64,000 nt of DNA, from the NCBI RefSeq assembly GCF_000022065.1, contig NC_011898.1, positions 3,847,501 through 3,911,500 of the forward strand, given 5' to 3'. Positions within the stretch are counted from its first letter, which is position 1, and every line of letters starts with the position of its first letter. Under the pieces are notes generated by a model. The model was not told where the DNA came from and made no database searches. It worked only from the letters and a program-made list of their open reading frames with translations. A program made the position numbers and the translations under genes. Below are positions 15,873-24,536 of the stretch, in pieces. Source of the stretch: Ruminiclostridium cellulolyticum H10. Its GTDB lineage: Bacteria; Bacillota; Clostridia; Acetivibrionales; DSM-1351.

Positions 15873-16820
15873 TTATTTACCCCTTTGCTTTAGTATCTCA
15901 TACATAACTATCGCCGCTGCAACTGATGCATTTAATGAGCTAATTTCTCCCTGCATTGGGATATTAACTACAAAATCACATTTTTCCCTTACAAGTTTCC
16001 CCATTCCTTCGCCTTCACTTCCTACAACAAGAGCAATCGGGCCTTTTAAATCGCTTTCATAAAAAGCTTTTTCTCCTGTAGAATCCGTACCTACCACCCA
16101 AACGTTATTTTTCTTGAGATACTCTATGGTCTGGGAGATATTTGTCACCCTTGATACAGGTACATACTCTACCGCTCCGGCAGATGCCTTTGCCACTGTA
16201 GAAGTTAATCCTATGGCACGTCTCTTTGGAATAATTACACCATGGGCTCCAACCGCATTGGCTGTTCTCAGGATTGCACCAAAATTATGCGGATCGGAAA
16301 TCTCATCAAGTATAATGATAAACGGGGGTTCCCCGTTCTCCTGAGCAACTGCAAGAATATCGTCTACCTCCACATAATCCTTGACTGCAACATAGGCTAT
16401 AACCCCTTGGTGAGATCTTGTAGTGGACATTCCATCTAGTATAATTTTGTCAACCTCGGTTGTAATAATCCCTTTTTGTCTTGCCAGAGCTATAATCTGA
16501 CGAATGGAACCTTCTTTTTCACCCTTGGCTATAAATAACTTGTTAATTGTCCTGTTTGCTTTCAAAGCTTCCATTACAGAGTTTCTTCCTTCAAGCTTGT
16601 CACTTTCCTCAGGGACAGCACTGTCCTTTTCAATATTTTCAAACCCAAGGTCTTTTGCAGGAGCCATATACGGTCCTCTGCCTGCTGTTTCCCCCTTGCG
16701 ATCTCCAAATTTACTACGTTTTTTGTCGTCTCCCGTAAAACTTTTTCTTCCAAAGCCGGAACTGGGGCCCTTCTTGTCATAACGGGCACTACCAGGTCTC
16801 TTATTTCTTGATTGAGCCAT
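15873..16820 (-). CDS. rlmB: 23S rRNA (guanosine-2'-O)-methyltransferase RlmB
   Basis: This 315-residue SpoU/TrmH-family enzyme is predicted to methylate G2251 of 23S rRNA. A substrate-binding domain begins at LEGRNSVMEALKANRTI (about residue 76). The SPOUT knot motifs are ILDEISDPHNFGAILRTANAVG, VVGSEGEGM and IPMQGEISSLNASVAAAI. The first ~70 residues are a basic, G/S/K/R-rich low-complexity tail not found in short homologues; it may bind RNA. It sits 31 bases after mrnC. Confidence 0.93.
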   Translation of the reverse strand: MAQSRNKRPGSARYDKKGPSSGFGRKSFTGDDKKRSKFGDRKGETAGRGPYMAPAKDLGFENIEKDSAVPEESDKLEGRNSVMEALKANRTINKLFIAKGEKEGSIRQIIALARQKGIITTEVDKIILDGMSTTRSHQGVIAYVAVKDYVEVDDILAVAQENGEPPFIIILDEISDPHNFGAILRTANAVGAHGVIIPKRRAIGLTSTVAKASAGAVEYVPVSRVTNISQTIEYLKKNNVWVVGTDSTGEKAFYESDLKGPIALVVGSEGEGMGKLVREKCDFVVNIPMQGEISSLNASVAAAIVMYEILKQRGK

Positions 16821-16851
16821 ATTATTAAATCCACACTTTCATCGTAATTTG

Positions 16852-17271
16852 TTATTCCTCAACAGCCAGTCTCAAAATTTCCATAAGCCGTTCATAACTG
16901 TTTGTAAGGTACAAATACCCTATCAAAGCTTCAAACCCGGTAGAATACCTGTAATCTGTAACGTCTGCATGTTTCGGAACTGTCGCTGACTTGGCATTGC
17001 GGCCTCTTCTGACTATATCGTGTTCATCCTCAGTTAGCCTGTCGTTTACACGATGAAGTATATCAGCTTGAGACTTTGCTTTAACATACTTGACAGACAT
17101 TTTATGAAGCATATTTACGTTTGACTTGTTTTTTACTACAAGCATGGTACGTATATACATCTCATAAACCGCATCACCTATATAAGCTAAAACCAATGGC
17201 TGAAGGTTCATCACTTCCATCGGTTTAATATCAAAATCCTTACGCATGTTTTGTATAATTTCTTCGTACAT
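16852..17271 (-). CDS. mrnC: Mini-ribonuclease III
   Basis: This 139-residue RNase III-like protein lacks a double-strand RNA-binding domain and matures 23S rRNA in Firmicutes. The catalytic core shows PLVLAYIGDAVYEMYIR near residue 25 and STGFEALIGYLYL near residue 112, with the acidic metal ligands. A GGAGATAATAA site precedes the ATG. It is co-directional with rlmB, matching the mrnC-rlmB pairing of other Firmicutes. Confidence 0.95.
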   Translation of the reverse strand: MYEEIIQNMRKDFDIKPMEVMNLQPLVLAYIGDAVYEMYIRTMLVVKNKSNVNMLHKMSVKYVKAKSQADILHRVNDRLTEDEHDIVRRGRNAKSATVPKHADVTDYRYSTGFEALIGYLYLTNSYERLMEILRLAVEE

Positions 17272-17371
17272 TTATTATCTCCAACTCTAATTATGCCTTT
17301 CTACGCTTATTTATTATACACGAAAGTAGCATATGTTAAAACAATTTTTGTCATGTTTCCGTTTTGTCAAC

Positions 17372-17522
17372 TTATCCACAGGAAAAGTAAAAAATACATG
17401 TTATTCAATACATTATCCACAGTGTGTTTATGTTGTGGACATGTTTTTCTGTGGATAATGTGAATAAATCTGTGTATATGTTTAAAATAGGCTTATCCAC
17501 CATGTGAATAATTCTGGGATAA
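17372..17522. promoter_or_regulatory. DnaA-box cluster in the xth-mrnC intergenic region
   Basis: Exact TTATCCACA boxes lie at 17372-17380 (+), 17413-17421 (+) and 17450-17458 (-). Near matches lie at 17434-17442 (-, ATGTCCACA), 17471-17479 (-, ATATACACA), 17493-17501 (+, TTATCCACC) and 17514-17522 (-, TTATCCCAG). Seven boxes in 150 bp of a 302-bp non-coding gap are far above chance. It may titrate DnaA, regulate flanking genes or belong to an origin-like region. No dnaA or dnaN gene is in the window. Confidence 0.75.
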
Positions 17523-17573
17523 GTCACTAAATAATTCACAGTATAAAATAAAAATATTAACATAAATATTTTT

Positions 17574-18335
17574 CTATTTAATTGTAAGTCCAACCGGACA
17601 GTGGTCAGAGCCCATTATTTCAGAGTATATATCAGCTTCTTCAATTATGTTCTTTAATACTTCTGAAACGCAGAAATAATCTATTCTCCAGCCTACATTC
17701 CTTTCTCTGGCTTTGAACATATATGACCACCATGTATAGGCCCCTGTCTTGTCAGGGTATAGAGTTCTGTAGCTATCAACAAACCCTTGTTCAAGCAGCT
17801 CGGAGAACTTCTCCCTTTCCTCCATGGTAAATCCGGCACTTCTCTTGTTTGAACGTGGATTCTTAATATCTATTTCCTTGTGGGCCACATTCATGTCCCC
17901 ACAAATTATAACCGGTTTTGTTTCCTCCAGCTGCTTCAGATATATCCTGAAATCATCTTCCCACTTCATGCGGTATTCCAGCCTTTCAAGTTCTCTCTTT
18001 GAGTTTGGCGTATAAACATTAACAAGAAAGTATTGGTCAAACTCAAGAGTTATAACCCTTCCCTCATTGTCATGTTCTTCTATACCGATTCCGCAGGAAG
18101 ATGAAACGGGCTTTATTTTTGTGAATATAGCCGTACCTGAATATCCCTTTTTTACAGCATAATTCCAATATTGTTCATAACCTTCAAGCTCTTGTTCCAG
18201 TTCAACCTGTCCTTCTTGAAGTTTAGTTTCTTGGATACAGAATATATCCGAATCAACCTCTTTGAAAAAATCCCAAAAACCTTTGCCAATGCACGCCCTA
18301 AGTCCGTTAACATTCCATGAAACAAGCTTTGTCAT
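17574..18335 (-). CDS. xth: Exodeoxyribonuclease III / AP endonuclease
   Basis: This 253-residue enzyme cuts at abasic sites and removes damaged 3' ends in base-excision repair. ExoIII motifs are KLVSWNVNGLRA at the N-terminus, FCIQETKLQ, GDMNVAH, FVDSYRTLYPDKTGAYTWWSY, RIDYFCVS and GSDHCPVGL at the C-terminus. The frame extends to a TTG at 18362, but CAGGAG is spaced for the ATG at 18335, which also matches the family N-terminus. It lies in the cysS-mrnC interval, unlike Bacillus. Confidence 0.96.
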   Translation of the reverse strand: MTKLVSWNVNGLRACIGKGFWDFFKEVDSDIFCIQETKLQEGQVELEQELEGYEQYWNYAVKKGYSGTAIFTKIKPVSSSCGIGIEEHDNEGRVITLEFDQYFLVNVYTPNSKRELERLEYRMKWEDDFRIYLKQLEETKPVIICGDMNVAHKEIDIKNPRSNKRSAGFTMEEREKFSELLEQGFVDSYRTLYPDKTGAYTWWSYMFKARERNVGWRIDYFCVSEVLKNIIEEADIYSEIMGSDHCPVGLTIK

Positions 18336-18400
18336 AAGTATTTTCTCCTGTTGTAAAATCAAATTAAATCCAGTATATCATAAACGTTAAAAAAATACTT

Positions 18401-19234
18401 CTAATTGAGATTTGCCCCAAATGCCTTTGCAATTTTAATAAAGCAGACATCCAGCCATTTAATATCCGCAGCATGATTGTACCAGTAAACATTGTCAATG
18501 CCCGCAGATTGGCTCAAAAAAGCAATAGCATTCGCCAGTTCAGAATAGTCCTCCAGTGTCAGAGCCTGTATAAAACCTGTTTTTCCGTTTAGATTTATCT
18601 GATACCATCCGTTATCAGTTTTCCCCGTCACATTTACTAAACTTCCTGCATTTATACTTCCTATTCCTGCAGTATTATCAAATGGCTGTTCGTTTACCAT
18701 TGTTTGAATTTTTGCCTTTTTAATGGATTTTTCAGGTTTAATTACCGCTTCCGGTTTTTCGTTGGCAAAGAATTTCAGCCTCCCAAAAGTGTTGAATGAA
18801 GAGAAAACCTGTGTTTCAACCACCCCATAAAAAGTACCTCTTGCATGAACAACCCTGCTGTTCCCCATGTACACACCCACATGGACTATACCTGAACCCG
18901 TTTTATTAAAGCACAAATCTCCTGCCTGCAAATCTTGTAACACTACATGCTCGCATAGTTGTGAGAAAATACCCTGTGCCGTATAATCCTCATTATTTTC
19001 TATAAGTCCCATTTTCCTCAGCGTATACACGACTAGTCCCGAACAATCGTAATACTCTTTTCCCAGCCATCTTTCAGCGGAGTAGCTGTTAAAATAGTAA
19101 TGAGATTTTCCGAACCTTTTTACCAGTTCTATTAATGCCTCCTTTGTCAGCGGATTATCACTCTGTCCTCCGTAAACGTAACCGCTGCCAAGCTTTGATC
19201 TGATGACTCCCATAAACTCCTGCAAACTGTTCAT
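18401..19234 (-). CDS. NlpC/P60 family cell-wall peptidase with SH3b-like domain
   Basis: This 277-residue protein is a predicted gamma-D-glutamyl-diamino acid endopeptidase. The C40 catalytic Cys is in YYDCSGLVVY (about residue 63) and the His in SGIVHVGVYMG (about 117), followed by RVVHARG. Residues 180-228 look like an SH3b domain (GSLVNVTGKTDNGWYQINLNGKTGFI). No signal peptide is visible, which is unusual for a wall hydrolase; it may act during sporulation or be released otherwise. AAGGAG precedes the ATG. A terminator separates it from cysS upstream. Confidence 0.88.
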   Translation of the reverse strand: MNSLQEFMGVIRSKLGSGYVYGGQSDNPLTKEALIELVKRFGKSHYYFNSYSAERWLGKEYYDCSGLVVYTLRKMGLIENNEDYTAQGIFSQLCEHVVLQDLQAGDLCFNKTGSGIVHVGVYMGNSRVVHARGTFYGVVETQVFSSFNTFGRLKFFANEKPEAVIKPEKSIKKAKIQTMVNEQPFDNTAGIGSINAGSLVNVTGKTDNGWYQINLNGKTGFIQALTLEDYSELANAIAFLSQSAGIDNVYWYNHAADIKWLDVCFIKIAKAFGANLN

Positions 19235-19294
19235 TAAAACACTCCTTCATATTCTAAATAAAAAATATCTATTAACATAATATGAATGTGGAGC

Positions 19295-19326
19295 AAAAAA
19301 ACACACCTTGGTTTGCCCAAGGTGTG
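19295..19326 (-). terminator. Terminator after cysS
   Basis: On the minus strand CACACCTTGG and CCAAGGTGTG form a 10-bp stem around a 5-base loop, followed by seven T. It lies 40 bases after the cysS stop. Confidence 0.9.
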
Positions 19327-19366
19327 AAAGGATTTGAGAAATATATAAATTTTACTTGTTATCAAA

Positions 19367-20752
19367 TTACAAAAGCTTTAATTTAGGCCCATTTGCAGTA
19401 TCTTCCACCGCATACCCCATAGTCTTTAATTCATCTCTTATCTCGTCCGAACGCTTCCAATTCTTCCCAGCTCTGGCCTCTTGTCTTTCTTCTAGGAGTC
19501 TATGAATCTCAGGACTTATTTCAGGTTCGCTTGTGCTTTCTTTCTTTTTATCCAGAATAAACCCGAATATACTGTTCATTTTGGTAAGAAGTTCATATAT
19601 CGCCTGTGACTTTTTACCGTATCTGATTGCGTTCCAAGCCACTCCCAGAGCCTTTGGAATATTCAGGTCATCGTTAATAGAATCTTCAAAATCACTTAGG
19701 AATTCTTTTACAACAGCACTATCAACCTGTTCCTTTCCATCCTTGTGAGAAAGTACACCTTCCACAAACCTATCATAGGAAACCTGTGCCGACTGCATAA
19801 CATCCCATGTAAAGTTGAGCTTATTTCTGTAGTGTGCGTTCAAACACATATATCTGAAAGCCATAGGGTCATAACCCTTTTCCTTTAAATTGTCTATAGT
19901 ATAAGTATTACCAAGGCTCTTCGACATTTTACCGTTGTTAACCATCATAAATTCACCGTGCATCCAGTAATTTACTGCCGATTTTTTAAGAAGTGCCTCT
20001 GACTGGGCAATTTCATTTTCATGATGAACGGGTATATGGTCAACTCCGCCTGTGTGAATATCAAAGGTATCTCCAAGATATTTTCTCCCCATTGCAGAAC
20101 ACTCAATATGCCATCCGGGATATCCCATTCCCCATTCGCTTGGCCACTGCATTATGTGTTCCTTTGGAGCCTTCTTCCAAAGAGCAAAGTCGGCAGGATG
20201 ACGCTTTTCCTCGTTTACCTCAACTCTTGCCCCTGCAATCTGGTCTTCAAGGTTGGCCCTTGAAAGTTTTCCATATCCTTCAAACTTCTGTATGTCAAAA
20301 TATATGCCGTCGCTGGTTTCGTAGCCATAGCCGCTGTCAACAAGGCCATGTACAAATTCCAGCATTTCCGGAATATGCTCAGTTGCTTTTGGTACTATTT
20401 CAGGAACTTGTATATTAAGTGCCCTTATATCTTTCATAAAAACGCTTGTATAATATTCAGCGATTTCCCAAGGCGTCTTTTTCTGCTCGCGGGCACCCTT
20501 TACCATTTTATCCTCACCTTCATCTTCATCAGATACCAGATGTCCTACATCAGTTATGTTCATAACATGTTTCAAACTGTAGCCGTTATATTGCAGAACT
20601 CTCCTAAGTATATCCATAAATACATATGTGCGGAGGTTTCCAATGTGAGCATAATTGTAAACTGTCGGGCCGCAGGAATATATACGTACCTCTTTATCAT
20701 TAATAGGCTTAAACTCTTCCTTTTGCCTTGAAAGTGTATTAAAGACCTTCAT
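19367..20752 (-). CDS. cysS: Cysteinyl-tRNA synthetase
   Basis: This 461-residue class I aminoacyl-tRNA synthetase charges tRNA-Cys. It shows YSCGPTVYNYAHIGNLRTYVF (zinc Cys plus HIGH box), the zinc-site region GWHIECSAMG, and KMSKSLGN near residue 268. Length is standard. GAGAGGAG lies before the ATG. It begins 22 bases after cysE, as in the Bacillus cysE-cysS operon, so both are co-transcribed. No T-box leader is apparent upstream of cysE. Confidence 0.98.
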   Translation of the reverse strand: MKVFNTLSRQKEEFKPINDKEVRIYSCGPTVYNYAHIGNLRTYVFMDILRRVLQYNGYSLKHVMNITDVGHLVSDEDEGEDKMVKGAREQKKTPWEIAEYYTSVFMKDIRALNIQVPEIVPKATEHIPEMLEFVHGLVDSGYGYETSDGIYFDIQKFEGYGKLSRANLEDQIAGARVEVNEEKRHPADFALWKKAPKEHIMQWPSEWGMGYPGWHIECSAMGRKYLGDTFDIHTGGVDHIPVHHENEIAQSEALLKKSAVNYWMHGEFMMVNNGKMSKSLGNTYTIDNLKEKGYDPMAFRYMCLNAHYRNKLNFTWDVMQSAQVSYDRFVEGVLSHKDGKEQVDSAVVKEFLSDFEDSINDDLNIPKALGVAWNAIRYGKKSQAIYELLTKMNSIFGFILDKKKESTSEPEISPEIHRLLEERQEARAGKNWKRSDEIRDELKTMGYAVEDTANGPKLKLL

Positions 20753-20774
20753 TTTTTTCTCCTCTCATGTACAT

Positions 20775-21506
20775 CTATTTATTAATTGTATTATTATCAT
20801 CCTTGTTATTCAAGGGTCGAGCATAATCCCCTTTCTCGGAATTAATCCCCCCACCTGCTACCTTGCCGCTACCGCATAACAAGTTTTCACAATGCTGTAA
20901 ACGACTTGCAAGTTTACATATTTCTTGCGATAATGGGTCAGGCATGTGTATCTGATCCAGAGACTCTGACGGACAATCAATTCTCTTACCCGCTTTTTTA
21001 ACGGTTCTCCCTTTTACACCTACAACTGTGGAATAAGGCTCAACCTCAAAGGAAACAAATGTGTTTGCACCTATGGTTGAATTATCTCCTATATTAAAAG
21101 GTCCTAAAACCTTAGCTCCTGCCCCTATAAGCACATTATTTCCAACCGTAGGATGACGTTTTCTTCCCTTGTCCTTACCTGTCCCCCCAAGAGTAACGCC
21201 ATGATATATTGTACAATTATCCCCTATTTCGGCTGACTCTCCTATAACAACACCCATCCCGTGATCAATAAACAACCCACTGCCTATTTTTGCTCCGGGG
21301 TGTATCTCTATACCCGTAAAATGCCTGCCGAACTGCGATATAAATCTGGCGATAAAGAACCTTTTTCTTTTATAAAACCAATGTGCTATCCTGTGAAATA
21401 CTAGAGCGTGAAAACCCGGATACAGCAATATAACCTCCAGAGTGCTTTTTGCAGCAGGATCACGACCAGCTATTGATTTGGCATCATACATCAGACCTTT
21501 TTTCAT
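20775..21506 (-). CDS. cysE: Serine O-acetyltransferase
   Basis: This 243-residue enzyme makes O-acetylserine for cysteine synthesis. A left-handed beta-helix of hexapeptide repeats runs from about residue 60 to 165 ([44 protein letters not shown]). The catalytic His is in IDHGMG. About 50 residues after the helix form a hydrophilic tail with no obvious domain. AAAGGATAAAGT precedes the ATG. It leads the cysE-cysS operon. Confidence 0.95.
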   Translation of the reverse strand: MKKGLMYDAKSIAGRDPAAKSTLEVILLYPGFHALVFHRIAHWFYKRKRFFIARFISQFGRHFTGIEIHPGAKIGSGLFIDHGMGVVIGESAEIGDNCTIYHGVTLGGTGKDKGRKRHPTVGNNVLIGAGAKVLGPFNIGDNSTIGANTFVSFEVEPYSTVVGVKGRTVKKAGKRIDCPSESLDQIHMPDPLSQEICKLASRLQHCENLLCGSGKVAGGGINSEKGDYARPLNNKDDNNTINK

Positions 21507-21643
21507 ACTTTATCCTTTAAATATAAAATAAATTCTAAATAATTATATTCCTATTTTTAAAAAACAATCCTGTACATCTATAGTAATTTTAACAGTTTTA
21601 ATTTTCTATGTAAATAAGTATACGTTGACAGGATAAGGCCAAA

Positions 21644-21672
21644 TAAAAAAGGAAGGAGCAAATCCTTCCTTT
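21644..21672 (-). terminator. Terminator after the 292-residue unknown gene
   Basis: AAAGGAAGGA and TCCTTCCTTT pair around GCAAA-type loop, followed on the minus strand by a T-rich run. It sits about 20 bases beyond the stop at 21691. Confidence 0.85.
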
Positions 21673-21690
21673 GTCTCGCAGTTGCCTATG

Positions 21691-22569
21691 CTATTCCTTG
21701 CACTCATTCGTATCTTCAAGCAAGAGCCTTTCTTGTTCTGTCGCACCAGGGAAATCAAATTTTTGAGGCGGATAGAACTCATCGTATGGAAAATCGAAGG
21801 TATCAAACAATTCACATGGATTGTCATCTGTTCCCGCAGGGCAGTGCTTATGTGGATATGAAAAATTAAAAGCAGGTATCAAGAGTGGTACAACCCTTGC
21901 AAGACTTACTATTGAGAATAGTCCTACTGTCACATATACTCTTTTTGTAAGTACAGGTCCAGGCTGAGGACCAGACCCTCTTTCCATTTCTCTGTCGTCA
22001 TCAAGTTTGTCTAAAAGACTTCTTATTTTTGCAGATAATGGAATAGGCTCAGCAACTTCTATCTTGCAGAAAGGCAGGTTACTTTGCTGTAGCTCGGAAT
22101 TGGATTGTATGTCCAGTGCCTTTGGCTGGTAAAGCGATTTAAAGATTTTAACTCCGCCCTCTGAACCGAATAATATGATTTTTTTGTCATAGGATATGTT
22201 GCCTTCTACTGTAGTAATCTGAATTCTTTCACTTCCTCCCATAGTTATTCTGATAAAGAAGTCAAGTGTTACAGCTATGATGAGTTTAACATCCACAGCA
22301 TAAAAGCCCCTCTTAAATGGAACTGCTTCTATATCCGTTATAACATCTGTTACCTCTGCCGCTCTGATTTTAACGTTAAAGGAATCATTTATAGCACGAA
22401 TTTCAGCATCTGTAAGACGATCAAAATATACTCTTGCATTTTCTATACAATCCCTGTCTTTACATGAATCGTATATTTTTTCAGCATGTACACCGACGGC
22501 TTCTCTTATTCTGCTGAGATCTCTCTCACAAATAAGCCCCGAGACCACTCTGTCATTATCTTGACCCAT
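21691..22569 (-). CDS. Unrecognised clostridial protein, 292 residues
   Basis: I do not recognise this protein. The N-terminal part (residues 1-110) includes a CKDRDC motif and ARVYFDRLTDAEIRAIN. The middle is beta-prone (GFYAVDVKLIIAVTLDFFIRI, RIQITTVEGNISYDKKIILFGSEGG). The C-terminus is proline-, acidic- and aromatic-rich with scattered cysteines (CPAG..CELF..CKE). There is no signal peptide; a moderately hydrophobic stretch (VGLFSIVSLARVVPLLI) lies near 220. The cysteine-rich, structural look would suit a spore-coat-type protein, but that is a guess. It is divergent from the propeller gene at 22710. Confidence 0.7.
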   Translation of the reverse strand: MGQDNDRVVSGLICERDLSRIREAVGVHAEKIYDSCKDRDCIENARVYFDRLTDAEIRAINDSFNVKIRAAEVTDVITDIEAVPFKRGFYAVDVKLIIAVTLDFFIRITMGGSERIQITTVEGNISYDKKIILFGSEGGVKIFKSLYQPKALDIQSNSELQQSNLPFCKIEVAEPIPLSAKIRSLLDKLDDDREMERGSGPQPGPVLTKRVYVTVGLFSIVSLARVVPLLIPAFNFSYPHKHCPAGTDDNPCELFDTFDFPYDEFYPPQKFDFPGATEQERLLLEDTNECKE

Positions 22570-22709
22570 AAAAATCCCCCTTAATTGCAGTTGTTTGATG
22601 ATTTCCCTTAATTACATAATATGTCACTTAAGGAAATGTGTGATTATTTTGTTTTGTTACTAAACAGCTAATTCTGAGCATATATATTAATGATTGGAGG
22701 CCGATAAAT

Positions 22710-24146
22710 ATGTACAATCCCAGTAGCAAACAATTTGTCTTTAAAGATTCCGAGGGGAAGCTGTGGAATTTTTACTATGATACCAGTCAGGGAATATGTT
22801 ATAGTGTATTTTCCAAAAGGATGGCATGGTCGGAGCCACGGGTAGTCCAACCAGAGGCCTACGAGCAATTCTATGCTGAAATAGATGAAAAGGATTGCTT
22901 CCATATTATATATCAGGATAAGAAAGGTAATATTATTTATTGTCTAATGCAGCAAAATGAGACAGTTAAGGCATTGCCTGTACTGACCAGTAAATCACAC
23001 TCTGTGTTTAATAAACATTTGTCGTTGATCGTCGCTAACAGCTGTGTACATATTTTCTTTATAATCGAGCATAACGGAATATACATGCTTTCATATCAGA
23101 CGATAACAGATGGTGTTCCTGTTGCACCAAAAAAAGTGGATAATATAACCGTACTTCCAAATCCTTACATGGTAGTTTATGACTTACATGATGACATTTA
23201 CGTTTTTTATCATATTTCTGACGGTAAAAATAATCAAATCGGTTATAAAAAGTACTCAACCGTAAATAAAACCTGGAGTGAGTATTCACAAATTACCATG
23301 TTCTCATCTAATAGCCAGAACCCTAGGTTAGTCGTTGACAGAAACGGTATCTTTCATATTTGTTATGTAAGAAAACAGGATAAACAGTTTCAGCTAGTAT
23401 ATCAGCAAAAGATACCGGACAGGAATATGTGGACATCGGAAAGCATACTGGCCGCTTCCAGTACCCCTATTACCAATTTTTGCATACTGTCCGTCAAGAG
23501 CAGTCTGGTGGTTTATTACATAAAAGATGAGGCTCTGCACTCATTTATTTCAAATGACTCCGGAGCTAGCTTCACAAAGTCCTCGAAAGGTGTGTCTCTT
23601 TCAAGGCAACATATTTGCGTCAGATATAAATCCAACAGTCCTTATGAGCATATTCAGGCTGATGAAATACCTGCATCCTTTGTTAATGGCTTTAAGCTTA
23701 TGTTTATTCATGATTCTGTAGACTTGGAAAGTGGTCTGAATACTGATGAAATGAGAGCTATTATAACTACGGAACTTAAATTTCTAAAAAGACAGGTAGC
23801 GGATTTAAAAGATGCCCAGAAAATTATCTTTAACAATATAAAATCACTTGAGACTAATCAACAAAATATGGAACGTTCCCTTTTGAAAGAAATATCCAAA
23901 ATAGTGATAGGCCTGAAGCCGGGAAAACCTAGTCCTGAACTGGTACAGGCAAATAAAAGCACTTACATATCAGAACCGTCGAATAATGTAAAGCATAATA
24001 ACAATCTTTATACTCATTCCTTTACCAATTTCCCAAAATCCAGAGAGGAAATGAAACGTTTATTTGCAGACAGGGTTAAGAAAAAGGCACGTTTACTAAA
24101 AGATTTTAAGGGTGTATGGAAAATAAAAAGAAAGAAAAATAAGTAA
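22710..24146 (+). CDS. Predicted beta-propeller protein with coiled coil and basic tail
   Basis: This 478-residue protein has no recognised family. Residues 1-310 hold repeated blades with Asp-box-like turns (FVFKDSEGKLWNFYYD, YQDKKGNIIYCL, VVDRNGIFHICYV, FISNDSGASF), suggesting a sialidase-like or BNR propeller. Residues 345-400 are a coiled coil (LKFLKRQVADLKDAQKIIFNNIKSLETNQQNMER). The last 40 residues are strongly basic. No signal peptide or membrane segment is seen. It is divergent from 21691-22569 across a 140-bp gap and shares the 3' hairpin with the convergent RNA gene. Confidence 0.75.
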   Translation: MYNPSSKQFVFKDSEGKLWNFYYDTSQGICYSVFSKRMAWSEPRVVQPEAYEQFYAEIDEKDCFHIIYQDKKGNIIYCLMQQNETVKALPVLTSKSHSVFNKHLSLIVANSCVHIFFIIEHNGIYMLSYQTITDGVPVAPKKVDNITVLPNPYMVVYDLHDDIYVFYHISDGKNNQIGYKKYSTVNKTWSEYSQITMFSSNSQNPRLVVDRNGIFHICYVRKQDKQFQLVYQQKIPDRNMWTSESILAASSTPITNFCILSVKSSLVVYYIKDEALHSFISNDSGASFTKSSKGVSLSRQHICVRYKSNSPYEHIQADEIPASFVNGFKLMFIHDSVDLESGLNTDEMRAIITTELKFLKRQVADLKDAQKIIFNNIKSLETNQQNMERSLLKEISKIVIGLKPGKPSPELVQANKSTYISEPSNNVKHNNNLYTHSFTNFPKSREEMKRLFADRVKKKARLLKDFKGVWKIKRKKNK

Positions 24147-24167
24147 AAGGGGCATTATAAATGCCCC
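24141..24167 (-). terminator. Terminator of the intergenic RNA gene
   Basis: GGGGCAT/ATGCCCC forms the stem. On the minus strand it is followed by TTTT and then ACTTATTTTTC, so it terminates the RNA transcribed from 24445. It begins inside the stop codon of the convergent propeller gene. Confidence 0.8.
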
Positions 24168-24445
24168 TCATCACTTTTAAGTTACTCCCAAAATGGCGTC
24201 CCCAGTATTTTGACACCTAGCCCAACGCTAGGTGGGTGTCCCGGTGGTATCTTCAGCCTTCCTTCGCCGTTGCACAACGTTCACGCCGTATGTCGGAATT
24301 ACCTAAGGCCTGGCATCGTATACCAGACAGCAGACTCCCTTATGAAAGATGTAGGTTCAAAATAAAAGGGTTCATTCGCTCATTTCAGGATAACTGTTAT
24401 TCATTTTTGAAAGTTCACCAGCCCTAATACCTGACTGCTTTCGAT
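24150..24445 (-). ncRNA. Candidate structured non-coding RNA, about 295 nt
   Basis: No plausible protein is encoded here on the minus strand, yet a consensus promoter (24452-24480) and a terminator (24141-24167) bracket the segment. Internal hairpins include CACCTAGC/GCTAGGTG (8 bp, loop GTTGG) and CTGGTAT/ATGCCAG (7 bp, loop ACG). Further stems are GTTG/CAAC and GCCTT/AAGGC. A 5'-3' pairing of CAGGTATT with AATACTG is also possible. The signature motifs of tmRNA, RNase P RNA and SRP RNA are absent. 6S RNA or the clostridial raiA RNA class remain possible; I cannot assign it. Confidence 0.6.
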
Positions 24446-24451
24446 GGATTT

Positions 24452-24480
24452 ATTATACCATCGGTTTTTATCCATGTAAA
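24452..24480 (-). promoter_or_regulatory. Consensus promoter of the intergenic RNA
   Basis: On the minus strand TTTACA (24475-24480) is separated by exactly 17 bp from a perfect TATAAT (24452-24457). It points into the non-coding segment and away from the DUF3343 gene that ends at 24537. Confidence 0.8.
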
Positions 24481-24536
24481 ATAGAGTTTAAATAATATAT
24501 CCTTTAATAGCGACTGTTTTCTCCCGTATAATTTGT

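Noticed and set aside
19993-20418. 141-codon plus-strand frame opposite cysS
   Set aside because: It has no ribosome binding site and cysteine/proline-rich nonsense-like content; it is the antisense shadow of a well-defined synthetase gene.
20753-21690. T-box leader upstream of cysE-cysS
   Set aside because: No specifier stem or T-box consensus could be seen before cysE; the region is short and AT-rich, with only a terminator of the upstream gene.
24150-24445. tmRNA, RNase P RNA or SRP RNA
   Set aside because: The tRNA-like ends of tmRNA, the conserved GAGGAAAGTCC block of RNase P RNA and the GGAAGGAAGCAGC-type SRP loop are all absent.
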